Assembly: GCF_014650075.1 (NCBI RefSeq)
Contig: NZ_BMUG01000011.1
Location: 248,001-312,000, forward strand
Direction: 5' to 3'
Origin: Streptomyces microflavus
GTDB taxonomy: Bacteria; Actinomycetota; Actinomycetes; Streptomycetales; Streptomycetaceae
DNA length: 64,000 nt
The position numbers and the translations under genes were made by a program. The notes below the pieces were generated by a model that made no database searches, was not told where the DNA came from, and saw nothing but the letters and a program-made list of their open reading frames with translations. The first letter of the stretch is position 1. Every line of letters starts with the position of its first letter. Positions 17,815-26,514 of the stretch are shown one piece after another.

Positions 17815-19282
17815 GCAAGAGCGTAGCAGCGTCGCGGAACTGGTCACTTCCCTGCGGTCCGAACTGAACCGCTACTCGCCGGGTGGGAAGCTGCCGTCCA
17901 GTCGTGCGCTCGTCGAGCGGTTCCGGGTCAGCCCCGTCACCGTCTCCCGCGCCATCGCCCAGCTCGCCGCCGAAGGGCTCGTCACCACCCGCCCCGGCTC
18001 CGGCGCCTTCCGGGCCGAGCCCCGCGCCGAGGTCCCCGCCCCCGGGGACACCTCCTGGCAGGAAGTGTCGCTGAGCGGCGACGGCGGACCCGAGGTCGTG
18101 CCCCGTACGGTCGACGCCTCCGGGGTCCTGGCCACCCTCGCCGCACCACCGCCCGGCACCGTCGAGTTCAACGGCGGCTACCTCCACGCCTCCCTCCAGC
18201 CCGAGCGGGCCCTGGCCGCCGCCCTCGCCAGGGCCGGCCGCCGCCCGGGCGCCTGGGGCCGCCCGCCCACGGACGGGCTGCCCGAACTGCGGTCCTGGTT
18301 CGCCCGCGAGATCGGCCCGGCCGTCTCCGGCTCCGACGTCCTGATCACAGCGGGCGGCCAGAGCGCCCTGGCCACCGCGCTGCGCGCCCTCGCCCCGCCC
18401 GGCGCCCCGGTCCTGGTCGAGTCGCCCACCTACCCCGGGATGCTCGCCGTGGCCCGTGCCACGGGGCTGCGCCCGGTCCCCGTCCCGATGGACGGGGACG
18501 GGGTCCGGCCCGAGCTGCTCGCCGACGCGTTCCGCGCCACCGGGGCCCGGGTCTTCGTCACCCAGCCCCTCTTCCAGAATCCCACGGGGGTCACGCTCAC
18601 CCCCGCCCGCAGGCCCGAGATCCTGGCGATCGCACGGGCGGCCGGGGCGTTCGTCATCGAGGACGACTTCGCCCGGCGGCTCGTCCACGAGGACGCCGGA
18701 CCGCTCCCGGCTCCCCTGGCCGCCGACGACCCCGACGGCGTGGTCGTCCACGTCTGCTCCCTCACCAAGGTCACCTCGCCCAGCCTCCGGGTCGGCGCAC
18801 TGGCCGCCCGGGGCCCGGTCCTCGAACGCCTGCGCGCCATCCAGGTCGTCGACAGCTTCTTCGTACCGAGGCCGCTCCAGGAGGCCGCGCTCGAACTCGT
18901 CGGCTCCCCCTCCTGGGGCCGCCACCTGGCCGCGGTGGCGGCTGAGCTGCGCAGCCGCCGTACGGTGATGGCCGCCGCCCTCCGCTCCGAGCTGCCCGCC
19001 CTCGCCCTGCCCCACGTGCCGACGGGCGGCGGCAGCCTCTGGCTCCGGATCCCGGCGACCGGCGCGGGAACGGGCCCCGACGAGTCCGCCGTCGCCTCCG
19101 CGGCCCTGCGCGCCTCGGTCGCCATCGCCCCGGGCAGCCCGTACTTCTGCGCCGAACCCCCGGCGGGACACGTACGGCTGAGCTTCGCCGCGGTTTCGGG
19201 GGCGGCCGAGATCGCGGAGGGCGTCCGCCGGCTCCGTACCGCGTACGACGGGCTTCGGCCTCCCGGGGCGTCCGGGAGCTGA
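17813..19282 (+). CDS. MocR-family (GntR-aminotransferase) transcriptional regulator
   Basis: The 489-residue protein has an N-terminal GntR winged helix (about 1-75: 'KLPSSRALVERFRVSPVTVSRAIAQLAAEGLVTTRPGSG'). A fold-type I aminotransferase domain follows, with PLP lysine K319 in 'SLTKVTSPSLRVG' and the conserved 'FQNPTGVTLTPARR'. MocR proteins sense amino acids, vitamins or PLP adducts and commonly control an adjacent divergent transporter. That fits the DMT exporter sharing its start region. It is probably leaderless. Confidence 0.92.
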
Positions 19283-19307
19283 CCGGGGGAGTCCGGGCAC
19301 CACGGGC

Positions 19308-19489
19308 GCGCACCGGGCGCGCCCGGAATCCGACCGGGCGGGCTCGTGCGCCCGGGCAGACCTGCGCACACCGGGCGCGCGGAATGCGACCGGGCGGGCC
19401 CGTGCACTTCAGCGAGTCCGCAAACTCACAAGGCGACGCGTGCACCCCGGCCGCGCCCGGAATGCGACCTGGCGGGCCCGCGCGCACCG
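19308..19489 (+). repeat. Three imperfect GC-rich palindromic repeats
   Basis: Copies at about 19308-19352, 19364-19407 and 19438-19489 share the order GCGCAC..., CGCGCCCGGAAT, CGACCGGGCGGGC and ...GTGC. Each unit starts and ends with inverted termini (GCGCAC/GTGCGC). They fill the 250-base gap between the MocR and phosphatase-like genes. Confidence 0.6.
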
Positions 19490-19532
19490 GCGCCCTCTTG
19501 ACCGGACAGGCGTTCGGCACCACCATCCGGCC

Positions 19533-20108
19533 ATGACGCATCGGGTCACCCTGGTCGCGGCGGCGCGCACCTCCCCCCGCCTGGCCGAGCGCTTCGACGA
19601 CGACCGGCCGCTCGACCACGCCGGCTGGCACGAGGTGCAGCTCGTCGCCCACACCCTGGTCCCGCTCGGGGCGGCCGAACTGCGTTACTGCTCGCCCACC
19701 CCGCGCAGCCGTGCCACCGGCGACGCGCTCGGCTACGCCCCGATGGCCCAGCCCGCCCTGCGCGACTGCGACATGGGCCGCTGGCGCGGTATGACCCTGG
19801 CCGAGGTCGCCGCCCGGGAACCGGCCGCCGTGGACGCCTGGCTCGCCGACCCGGGCAGCGCCCCGCACGGCGGGGAGTCCCTCCTCGGCTTCATCGGGCG
19901 GATAGGGGGCTGGCTGGACACCCGCCCGGCCTGCGACGGCTTCATCGTCGCGGTCGCCGAACCCGCCGTGATCCGCGCGGCCCTCGTCTACGCGCTGAAC
20001 GTGCCGCCGACGGCGTACTGGAACATCGACGTCCGCCCGCTTTCCACCATCACGCTCGCCGGCTCGCCCGGCCGCTGGAGCCTGAGCCTGGAGTCCGGCA
20101 TCCGCTGA
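19533..20108 (+). CDS. Histidine-phosphatase-fold protein lacking catalytic His residues
   Basis: The 191-residue protein aligns with the phosphoglycerate mutase/histidine phosphatase fold ('CSPTPRSRATGDALG', 'CDMGRWRGMTLAEVAAREPAAVDAWLADP', 'PHGGESLLGFIGRIGGWLD'). The N-terminal catalytic RHG motif is replaced (TLVAAARTS), and the second catalytic His is replaced by 'VAVAEPAVIRAAL'. It is therefore probably not a phosphatase. A similar degenerate subfamily occurs, from memory, beside cobalt-transport genes cbtAB in actinobacteria, but none is here. No Shine-Dalgarno is seen before the ATG. Confidence 0.8.
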   Translation: MTHRVTLVAAARTSPRLAERFDDDRPLDHAGWHEVQLVAHTLVPLGAAELRYCSPTPRSRATGDALGYAPMAQPALRDCDMGRWRGMTLAEVAAREPAAVDAWLADPGSAPHGGESLLGFIGRIGGWLDTRPACDGFIVAVAEPAVIRAALVYALNVPPTAYWNIDVRPLSTITLAGSPGRWSLSLESGIR

Positions 20109-20194
20109 CCTCGGCGGGCACCCGCCCTTCCCTCCAGTCCGACCAGTCGGTACGTTGCTGGGGCATCGGTCCGGACCGTATCCAAGGAGGCCAC

Positions 20195-21364
20195 GTGCCG
20201 CAGATCCACGGCCACTGCGACGACCGGTTCGCCGGGGTCCGGGACGCCTTCGAGGAGAACTTCACGGCCCGCGGCGAACTGGGCGCGGCGCTCACCGTCC
20301 TCTCCGACGGCATACCCGTGGTGGACCTCTGGGGCGGCTGGGCCGACGAGGCCCGCACCCGCCCCTGGGAGCGGGACACCCTGGTCAACGTCTGGTCCAC
20401 CGGGAAGGGCCCCACCGCGCTCTGCGCCCACGTCCTGGCCGACCGGGGCCTCCTCGACCTCGACGCGCCCGTCGCCGCGTACTGGCCGGAGTTCGCGGCG
20501 AACGGCAAGGGATCCGTTCTCGTACGCCACCTCCTGTCGCACCGCTCCGGGGTCGCCGGAGTGGGCGTGCCGCACACCCTGGACGAGCTGTACGACTGGG
20601 AACTGACCTGCGCCCGGCTCGCCGCGACCGCGCCCATGTGGGAGCCGGGGACCCGGTCCGGCTACCACGCGATCTCGTACGGATTCCTCGTCGGCGAGGT
20701 GGTCCGCAGGGTCAGCGGGGTGCTGCCCGGGGAGTTTCTCCGGCAGGAGATCACCGGCCCGCTGGGCATCGACTTCACCTTCGGCCTCCCGGAGAAGGAG
20801 ACCCACCGGCTCGCCGAACTCGTCCAGGACCGCACCGACCGGGCTGCCCAGGCCGCGCTGCTGGCCCGGATGCAACCGGTGGCCGTCGCCTCCCTGCTCA
20901 ACCCGCCCACCGGCCGGGCCGCCGCCAACACACCCGGGTGGCGCGCCGCCGAGATCCCCGCCGCCAACGGCCACGGCACCGCCCGCGCGGTCGCCGCGCT
21001 CTACGGGATCCTCGCCGGACGCGGTAGCCTCGGCGGCCATCGGATCCTCTCCGAGCAGGCCGTCGAACGGGTCCGTGAGAGCCAGGGCTCCTGCCGCGAC
21101 CTCGTCCTCGGGGATGCCTTCGCCCACGAGACGGAGATCGCCCTCGGCCTCTGGCTGAGCGGCCGCAACCGCTCCTACGGACCCAACCCGCGGGCGATGG
21201 GCCACGACGGCGCGGGCGGCTCCTGCGGACTGGCCGACCCGGAAGCGGGAATAGCCCTCGGGTACGTCATGAACCGCATGGGCTCCGGTGTGGCCGACGA
21301 CCCGCGGAAGACGGCCCTGGTCGACGCGGTCTACGCGGCCCACCGGGACGCCGCCCGAGGGTGA
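20195..21364 (+). CDS. Beta-lactamase-fold serine hydrolase
   Basis: This 389-residue protein belongs to the class C beta-lactamase/esterase family. The nucleophile motif is S68-T-G-K71. 'YHAISYG' marks the second motif, and 'GHDGAGGS' near the C-terminus fits the third. There is no signal peptide, so it is a cytoplasmic esterase or peptidase rather than a secreted beta-lactamase. The start is GTG with a perfect AAGGAGG Shine-Dalgarno. The substrate is unknown. Confidence 0.88.
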   Translation: MPQIHGHCDDRFAGVRDAFEENFTARGELGAALTVLSDGIPVVDLWGGWADEARTRPWERDTLVNVWSTGKGPTALCAHVLADRGLLDLDAPVAAYWPEFAANGKGSVLVRHLLSHRSGVAGVGVPHTLDELYDWELTCARLAATAPMWEPGTRSGYHAISYGFLVGEVVRRVSGVLPGEFLRQEITGPLGIDFTFGLPEKETHRLAELVQDRTDRAAQAALLARMQPVAVASLLNPPTGRAAANTPGWRAAEIPAANGHGTARAVAALYGILAGRGSLGGHRILSEQAVERVRESQGSCRDLVLGDAFAHETEIALGLWLSGRNRSYGPNPRAMGHDGAGGSCGLADPEAGIALGYVMNRMGSGVADDPRKTALVDAVYAAHRDAARG

Positions 21365-21472
21365 CCCGGAACGCCGCCCGCGGATGACCCGGGGTGAGAG
21401 GAACGTGACATTCCACTGCGCCTACCCAACCCGGGTTTCGCCTGCGGTTGCCAGGAATGTGAGGATGTCACC

Positions 21473-21970
21473 ATGACAACCAAGGTCTACTTCGACATCA
21501 CCATCAACGACGCGCCCGCAGGGCGGATCACGTTCAACCTGTTCGACGACGTCGTCCCCAAGACGGCGGAGAACTTCCGCGCGCTCGCCACCGGTGAGAA
21601 GGGCTTCGGCTACGCCGGCTCCTCCTTCCACCGCGTGATCACCGACTTCATGCTCCAGGGCGGGGACTTCACCCGCGGCGACGGCACCGGCGGCAAGAGC
21701 ATCTACGGCGAGAAGTTCGCCGACGAGAACTTCAAGCTGAAGCACGACCGCGTGGGCCTGCTCTCGATGGCCAACGCCGGCCCGAACACCAACGGCTCGC
21801 AGTTCTTCATCACCACGGTGCTCACCCCGTGGCTGGACGGCAAGCACGTGGTCTTCGGCGAGGTCGCCGACGAGGACAGCCTGGCCCTGGTCCGCAAGAT
21901 CGAGGCGCTCGGCTCCTCCAGCGGCCGCACCAGCGCCAAGGTCACCATCGCCGAGTCCGGCACCCTCTGA
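21473..21970 (+). CDS. Cyclophilin-type peptidyl-prolyl cis-trans isomerase
   Basis: The 165-residue cytoplasmic cyclophilin catalyses proline isomerisation. The conserved core is complete: 'FRALATGEKGFGYAGSSFHRVITDFMLQGGDFT', 'LLSMANAGPNTNGSQFFITT' and 'WLDGKHVVFGEV'. These contain the catalytic Arg and the Phe/Trp residues expected for a cyclosporin-binding site. No signal peptide is present. It is followed by a very long perfect hairpin. Confidence 0.96.
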   Translation: MTTKVYFDITINDAPAGRITFNLFDDVVPKTAENFRALATGEKGFGYAGSSFHRVITDFMLQGGDFTRGDGTGGKSIYGEKFADENFKLKHDRVGLLSMANAGPNTNGSQFFITTVLTPWLDGKHVVFGEVADEDSLALVRKIEALGSSSGRTSAKVTIAESGTL

Positions 21971-21996
21971 GCGAAGCGGGGCCTTCGGGCCCGGCA

Positions 21997-22043
21997 GACC
22001 AGGAAGCCCGGCCGACGCACTGCGTCGGCCGGGCTTCCTGGTC
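21997..22043. terminator. Perfect 23-bp bidirectional terminator
   Basis: Arms 21997-22019 and 22021-22043 are exact complements around a single central base. The element lies between the convergent cyclophilin and DUF5997 genes. Confidence 0.85.
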
Positions 22044-22057
22044 TTCGTCGGCTGCGG

Positions 22058-22450
22058 TCAGTTCGACCGGGCGGCGCGCTCCGCGTTGCGCTCCTTGATC
22101 CGGGCGGCCTCCTTGCGGACCTCCGCCTGGGTGGCCCGCTCCTTCTTGAGCCACTCGGGCATCTCGTCCTTGAGGGCGTCGACCTGCTCGGTGGTGAGGG
22201 CATCGGCGACCCCGCCGCGGGCGAGCCCCGCGATGGAGATGCCGAGCTTCGCCGCGATCACCGGGCGGGGGTGCGGACCGGTGCGGCGCAGCTCCACCAG
22301 CCACGCGGGCGGATCGGTCTGGAGGGCGTTGAGCTCGGTGCGCGAGACGGCACCCTCCTGGAACTCGGCGGGGGTGGCCTGGAGGTACACACCCAGCTTC
22401 TTCGCCGCGGTGGCGGGCTTCATGGTCTGGGCGGTCTTGTGCGACGTCAT
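22058..22450 (-). CDS. DUF5997 family protein
   Basis: The 130-residue charged protein contains a helical core (TAAKKLGVYLQATPAEFQEGAVSRTELNALQTDPPAWLVELRR) that matches the actinobacterial DUF5997 family, of unknown function. The start is set by TACCCT six bases before the ATG (leaderless pattern). It is divergent from a LysR-substrate-domain protein with only 58 bases between starts. That pairing suggests shared control or function. Confidence 0.82.
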   Translation of the reverse strand: MTSHKTAQTMKPATAAKKLGVYLQATPAEFQEGAVSRTELNALQTDPPAWLVELRRTGPHPRPVIAAKLGISIAGLARGGVADALTTEQVDALKDEMPEWLKKERATQAEVRKEAARIKERNAERAARSN

Positions 22451-22508
22451 GGGTCCAGGGTATCGACCATGGGACATACCTCCGACCACCTGCCGGTAGC
22501 CTTGTTCC

Positions 22509-23318
22509 GTGACAGGCTCGGATACCCCCTCTGCTAAGCCCTCTTCCTTCAGGCTCGCGTACGTCCCCGGCGTGACGCCGACCAAGTGGGTGAGGGTCTG
22601 GAACGAGCGGCTGCCCGGCACCCCCCTGGAGCTGGTCCAGGTCCCGGCTGCCGAGGCCTCCCGGCTGCTGGCGGACGGCGGTGCGGAGGCCGGGCTCGTA
22701 CGGCTGCCGGTCGACCGGGACGTCCTCAGCGCGATCCCCCTCTACACCGAGACGACCGTCGTCGTGATCCCCAAGGACCACGTCGCCACGGCGGCGGAGG
22801 ACGTGACGCTCGCCGATCTGGCCGACGAGATCGTCCTGCACCCGCTCGACGACCTCCTCGACTGGGAGAAGCTCCCCGGCAGCCCCGCGATCGAGCGCCC
22901 GGCCACCACTGCGGACGCCATCGAGCTGGTCGCGGCGGGCGTCGGAGTACTCCTCGTCCCGCAGTCCCTGGCCCGCCTGCACCACCGCAAGGACCTCACG
23001 TACCGGCCGGTCCTGGACGCTCCCGAGTCCCGCGTCGCCCTGTCGTGGCCGCAGGAGGAGCCCACCCCCGATCTGGTGGAGGAGTTCATCGGCATCGTCC
23101 GGGGGCGCACGGTCAACAGCACCAGAGGCCGCGCGGTGACCCCTCCGCAGCCATCGGCGAAGGAGAAGGCGAAGGCGAAGGCCAAGCGGGCCGGAACGGG
23201 CGGCTCCACCGGGCGCAAGCCCGCCCCCGGCAAGCAGACCGGCGCCGGCGGCCGCCGCGGGGGCGCCCCCAAGGGCGGCCAGGCGGGCGGCAAGCGCGGA
23301 AAGCCGCGCGGCCGGTAG
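22509..23318 (+). CDS. LysR-type substrate-binding-domain protein without HTH, with basic tail
   Basis: The 269-residue protein has a type 2 periplasmic-binding fold like the effector domain of LysR regulators (about 15-200: 'LAYVPGVTPTKWVRVWNERLPGTPLELVQ', 'AAGVGVLLVPQSLARL'). It has no N-terminal helix-turn-helix and no signal peptide. The last 55 residues are a Lys/Arg/Gly-rich tail that could bind nucleic acid. The GTG start is preceded by TAGCCT with a six-base gap (leaderless). It may act with the divergent DUF5997 protein. Confidence 0.82.
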   Translation: MTGSDTPSAKPSSFRLAYVPGVTPTKWVRVWNERLPGTPLELVQVPAAEASRLLADGGAEAGLVRLPVDRDVLSAIPLYTETTVVVIPKDHVATAAEDVTLADLADEIVLHPLDDLLDWEKLPGSPAIERPATTADAIELVAAGVGVLLVPQSLARLHHRKDLTYRPVLDAPESRVALSWPQEEPTPDLVEEFIGIVRGRTVNSTRGRAVTPPQPSAKEKAKAKAKRAGTGGSTGRKPAPGKQTGAGGRRGGAPKGGQAGGKRGKPRGR

Positions 23319-23369
23319 AGCGGACGCCTCGCCCCGCATCTGTACGGTCCCCTCTCTGCCCCACACGAT

Positions 23370-23417
23370 CCCGACGTCCCGACGTCCCGACGTCCCGACG
23401 TCCCGACGTCCCGACGT
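23370..23417 (+). repeat. Six tandem copies of an 8-bp repeat
   Basis: CCCGACGT is repeated six times without error, followed by CCCGTCGG. It lies between the LysR-like gene and a secreted-protein gene. The motif contains the palindrome GACGTC, so it could be a protein-binding array or a slippage product. Confidence 0.85.
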
Positions 23418-23579
23418 CCCGTCGGACAGATCCCGTGGACGGCGTCCCAGCAGGTCAGGGGATGGGAATTCCCGGGATTGCGTCACTTCCCCGGCAGCGG
23501 TGGTGCCCGCTGCCCCCGTCCCGCAGGGTTGTCGTCAGCCGGCCCGTCCGGTCGGTTCCGTGCAGGGGAGGGGAAGTAC

Positions 23580-24026
23580 ATGCGAGCCATGACAAGGACG
23601 TTCGTGAGTGTCGCCACCGCCGTGGGTATCGCGGCCGGAACGCTGGCGGCGGCGGGCACCGGCTTCGCGGCCACGCCGGCCCAGCAGGCGCCTGCGGTCA
23701 GCGCCCAGCAGGTCGCGCCGCTCGCGGTCGTCAACCTCGGGCTGAGCACCGCGCAGGCGAAGGAGGTCCAGCGCTGGCTGGCGGGTTCCTGGAACTACAA
23801 CGACGCGATCGACGGGCAGCTCGGGACCAACAGCTGGAAGGCCTTCCAGCGGTTCCTGAGGTCGGCCGCCAACTACAACGACGCCATCGACGGAGTCGTC
23901 GGACCCAACACGGTGAAGGCGCTGCAGCGTTGGCTGAAGGCGCACTACGGCTACACCGGCGCGATCGACGGTATCGCCGGGTCGGGCACCCAGGCGGCGT
24001 TCAAGCGATTCGCCAACGCCCGCTGA
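23580..24026 (+). CDS. Small secreted protein made of three peptidoglycan-binding-like repeats
   Basis: This 148-residue exported protein starts with a signal peptide (cleavage near GFAA at about 29-31). Three tandem repeats of about 30 residues follow, with the pattern 'QRWL-x(5-8)-Y-(N/T)-(D/G)-AIDG-x-x-G-x-x-(T/S)-x-(K/Q)-A-(F/L)-(Q/K)-R'. These look like shortened PG_binding_1 motifs. No catalytic domain is attached, so it probably binds cell wall or another polymer. The Shine-Dalgarno (GGGGAGGGG) lies near the ATG. Confidence 0.82.
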   Translation: MRAMTRTFVSVATAVGIAAGTLAAAGTGFAATPAQQAPAVSAQQVAPLAVVNLGLSTAQAKEVQRWLAGSWNYNDAIDGQLGTNSWKAFQRFLRSAANYNDAIDGVVGPNTVKALQRWLKAHYGYTGAIDGIAGSGTQAAFKRFANAR

Positions 24027-24255
24027 TCCCCGGCTGAGAGGCGCCCGGGGGCGCCGACCGACGGTGAGGCGCACGGCGGGCCCGCGGTCCGACGGGGGAG
24101 CGGACCACGCCGGGCGCCTCGACCGGGCCCGGACCCGCCCGGTGCGCCGACCGTGGCGCACCGGGCAGCGCCCGTCCGCGCCCGACGCCACATGCTGAGA
24201 CTGCCTGAGGCAGAACTCGATGGTGCGGTGACGGCGAGATCCCTAAGCTGCGCAC

Positions 24256-24585
24256 ATGGCCAACGCGAAGACCTCGTACGTCTGCCTCCCGTGCCGGGCT
24301 TCGTACAAGCAGCCCTATGACTCCACCAGGCAACGGATCTGTCCGCGCTGTGCGGAGCCGCTGATTCACGCGGGGTCGGCGTTCGCCGTGCCCCGCCGAC
24401 GTGACGTGGCGGCATGGCGGACCCTCTCCGTGCTGCTGAACGCCGGTGTCGGCTTCCACAAGAGCTGCTGCGGTGGACCCGGGTACCGGCCTCGCACGCT
24501 CCGCGAGGTGCGCGAACGGATGGCGTACGCCGGGCGCAGCGGCGAACCGATTGCCAGGGCCCTCGTGCGCTACGACGTTCCCTGA
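24256..24585 (+). CDS. Small zinc-ribbon-like protein of unknown function
   Basis: The 109-residue protein has two Cys pairs near the N-terminus (CLPC and CPRC, spaced about 17 residues) typical of a zinc ribbon. A 'FHKSCCGG' motif lies near the C-terminus. TAAGCT six bases before the ATG suggests a leaderless mRNA. Homologues occur in streptomycetes, but I do not know a function. Confidence 0.7.
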   Translation: MANAKTSYVCLPCRASYKQPYDSTRQRICPRCAEPLIHAGSAFAVPRRRDVAAWRTLSVLLNAGVGFHKSCCGGPGYRPRTLREVRERMAYAGRSGEPIARALVRYDVP

Positions 24586-24638
24586 CGGTTCCCTCCGGGG
24601 TGGGCGGCGCCCCGTTCCGGACCGTGCGGGGCAGGACC

Positions 24639-25160
24639 TCAGCTCGTGACGGCCTCCGCGATCCGCTGGGCGGCCAGGGTGGGCGTGAGGTGCGTGGTGT
24701 CGATGACCTCGGCCTCGTCGTGCAGCCACGTGCGGGCCGCCTCGGCATAGGGGGCGAGGTACTTGAGGCGGAAGGCGGAGGGGCCCATGGCCGTATCTCC
24801 CTCGATGCGCCCGCGGAGCGTCTCCTGGTCGGCGTGGAGGACGAAGTGCCGGACCGGAATGGAGTGTTGGGCGAGGCCCGCGCTGATCTCACGCCAGTAC
24901 TGCTCGACCAGGACGGTCATGGGCATCACCAGGGTGCCGCCGGTGTAGTCGAGTACGTGGCGGGCGGTCTCGACCACGAGCGGCCGCCACGGCGGCCAGT
25001 GCTGGAAGTTGTCCGTACCGGGCAGTCCCGGAGTGATGTCCATGAGCGTCTCGCCGACCTTCTCGGCGTCGAACACCCGCGAATCCGGGATCAGTTGCTG
25101 CACAAGCGCACTGGTCGTCGTCTTGCCTGCGCCGTGGGTGCCGTTGAGCCATACGATCAT
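24639..25160 (-). CDS. P-loop nucleotide kinase/AAA-type ATPase
   Basis: The 173-residue protein has a Walker A motif at the N-terminus (GTHGAGKTTTSAL) and the size and fold of small nucleotide or antibiotic kinases. 'FDAEKVGETLMDITPG' is a likely substrate-binding region and 'HADQETLRGRIEGD' a lid segment with Arg residues. The substrate is unknown. It starts 11 bases after the stop of the membrane-protein gene and probably shares its transcript. Confidence 0.82.
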   Translation of the reverse strand: MIVWLNGTHGAGKTTTSALVQQLIPDSRVFDAEKVGETLMDITPGLPGTDNFQHWPPWRPLVVETARHVLDYTGGTLVMPMTVLVEQYWREISAGLAQHSIPVRHFVLHADQETLRGRIEGDTAMGPSAFRLKYLAPYAEAARTWLHDEAEVIDTTHLTPTLAAQRIAEAVTS

Positions 25161-25171
25161 GGGACCCCAGG

Positions 25172-26125
25172 CTAGTGCGGTGTGGGCCGGTGACGGGACT
25201 CGGTGAGCCGGTCGCGTTCGCGTTCGCGGACGAGTATTCGCAGCATCGCCGCGCCGCTCGCTACAGCACCAAGATGCAGGATCACCGCGGCGCCGGGGCT
25301 TTCCGGAGGGGTGAAGCCGGCCGGCTCCGCCAGCGCTGCATACAGGGTGAAGGGCAGCTTCCAGCCGCTCCATGCGAACAGCGAGCCCGACCCGACCCAG
25401 CCGAACACCAGGGGCAGCCGGCGGGGCAGCCGGGCAGGACGTGCCCGCGCGATCATCCAGACGGCGGCTGATCCGGCGAGGGCCCAGAACCCGGAGACAG
25501 CCCCGAGCGCGTACCCGTGGGTGGTTCGCTCGGCCGGGTGCGCGATACCCACGGTGCCGCCGGCCGCCCAGTAGAGCCAGACCAGCCCGACCGCCGCGCC
25601 GACGACGGCAGCCCACGGCGGCGCGGCACGTGGTGCGTCGCCGACCCGCCCGGTGAACGCCTGCGGCCAGCGGCGCCGCAGATGGGCGGGGACCGCGAGG
25701 GCCAGCCCCAGCCCCATCCCCAGAAAGCTGAACTGGACCAGCAAGCCTTCCCAGACCGGCCTCACCGGCTCGTCGCCGCCGTCCTGTGAGTCGGCGCCGG
25801 CGCCCAGCAGCGTACTGAGCACGCCGAACGGCAGTATCGAGACGAGGAGCCCCGACCCCACCCAGGCACAGAAGGCGACCAGGGCCCCCGGAATCCGCAT
25901 CCCCCACGGCCGTACGAGGGCGAGCGCCAGCGCGACCCCGATCCCGGCCATACCGACCGTGACGGTGTTGAGGACCACCCATTCCGCCACGCCGAATCCG
26001 GTGCCGACGGGCAGCGTCCCCACAAGCGAGCCGACCACCCACACCACCTTGATCAGCAGGTACGGCAGCAACGCCAGGGCGGCCCCATAAGCGGCCCCCC
26101 GCCCGATCCGATCCCACCGTTCCAC
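25172..26125 (-). CDS. Polytopic membrane protein of unknown function
   Basis: The 317-residue protein has about eight hydrophobic segments (for example LALLPYLLIKVVWVVGSLVG, VVLNTVTVGMAGIGVALALALV, AAVVGAAVGLVWLYWAAGG). No transport or enzyme motif is evident. The start is GTG with AAGGGGAG about six bases upstream; longer in-frame starts are less likely. It is probably co-transcribed with the P-loop kinase downstream. Confidence 0.75.
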   Translation of the reverse strand: MERWDRIGRGAAYGAALALLPYLLIKVVWVVGSLVGTLPVGTGFGVAEWVVLNTVTVGMAGIGVALALALVRPWGMRIPGALVAFCAWVGSGLLVSILPFGVLSTLLGAGADSQDGGDEPVRPVWEGLLVQFSFLGMGLGLALAVPAHLRRRWPQAFTGRVGDAPRAAPPWAAVVGAAVGLVWLYWAAGGTVGIAHPAERTTHGYALGAVSGFWALAGSAAVWMIARARPARLPRRLPLVFGWVGSGSLFAWSGWKLPFTLYAALAEPAGFTPPESPGAAVILHLGAVASGAAMLRILVRERERDRLTESRHRPTPH

Positions 26126-26514
26126 CCGAACTCCCCTTCCATCAGCAGGAATCCCAGCGTCCGACGTCACCGCACCTCGCCACATCCCCCGCAGGACGAA
26201 TCCACCTCCCCCGTGCGGGGGAGTGGAAGCCGCGTGGCAGGCGGGTTCGGCCCTCTCCACCACAGAGGGGATTCGCTGTCTGCGCCACCCTTCCCCATCA
26301 GCTCAGCGGTGGGTCAGACTCACCTACGCCCTGAAGCGGCCGACAAGGTCCACGAGCGTGCAGTCAGTCCTACGCGTCCCGGCATCCCCACGGTGACAGC
26401 CCACTCCACAAACCTCCGTGCGGCCACAACCCCCGCCCCTCGCACGCGCACCCACGTGGACCGGAACGCGCTCGCCGCCCTCGCCCCTTCCAGTTCCAGA
26501 CCTGAAGGACACCG
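26126..26514. promoter_or_regulatory. Divergent intergenic region with MerR-like palindrome
   Basis: These 389 bases between divergent genes hold no convincing ORF. A strong inverted repeat with core CTCCCCC-GTGC-GGGGGAG lies at 26201-26227. MerR-family operators in actinobacteria often look like this, but no merR gene is nearby. A GAAGGAC Shine-Dalgarno precedes the symporter ATG. Confidence 0.4.

Noticed and set aside
19308..19489. Transposon ends
   Set aside because: No transposase is nearby; repeats are short and in tandem rather than flanking a gene.
23370..23417. CRISPR array
   Set aside because: The 8-base units are directly adjacent with no spacers.
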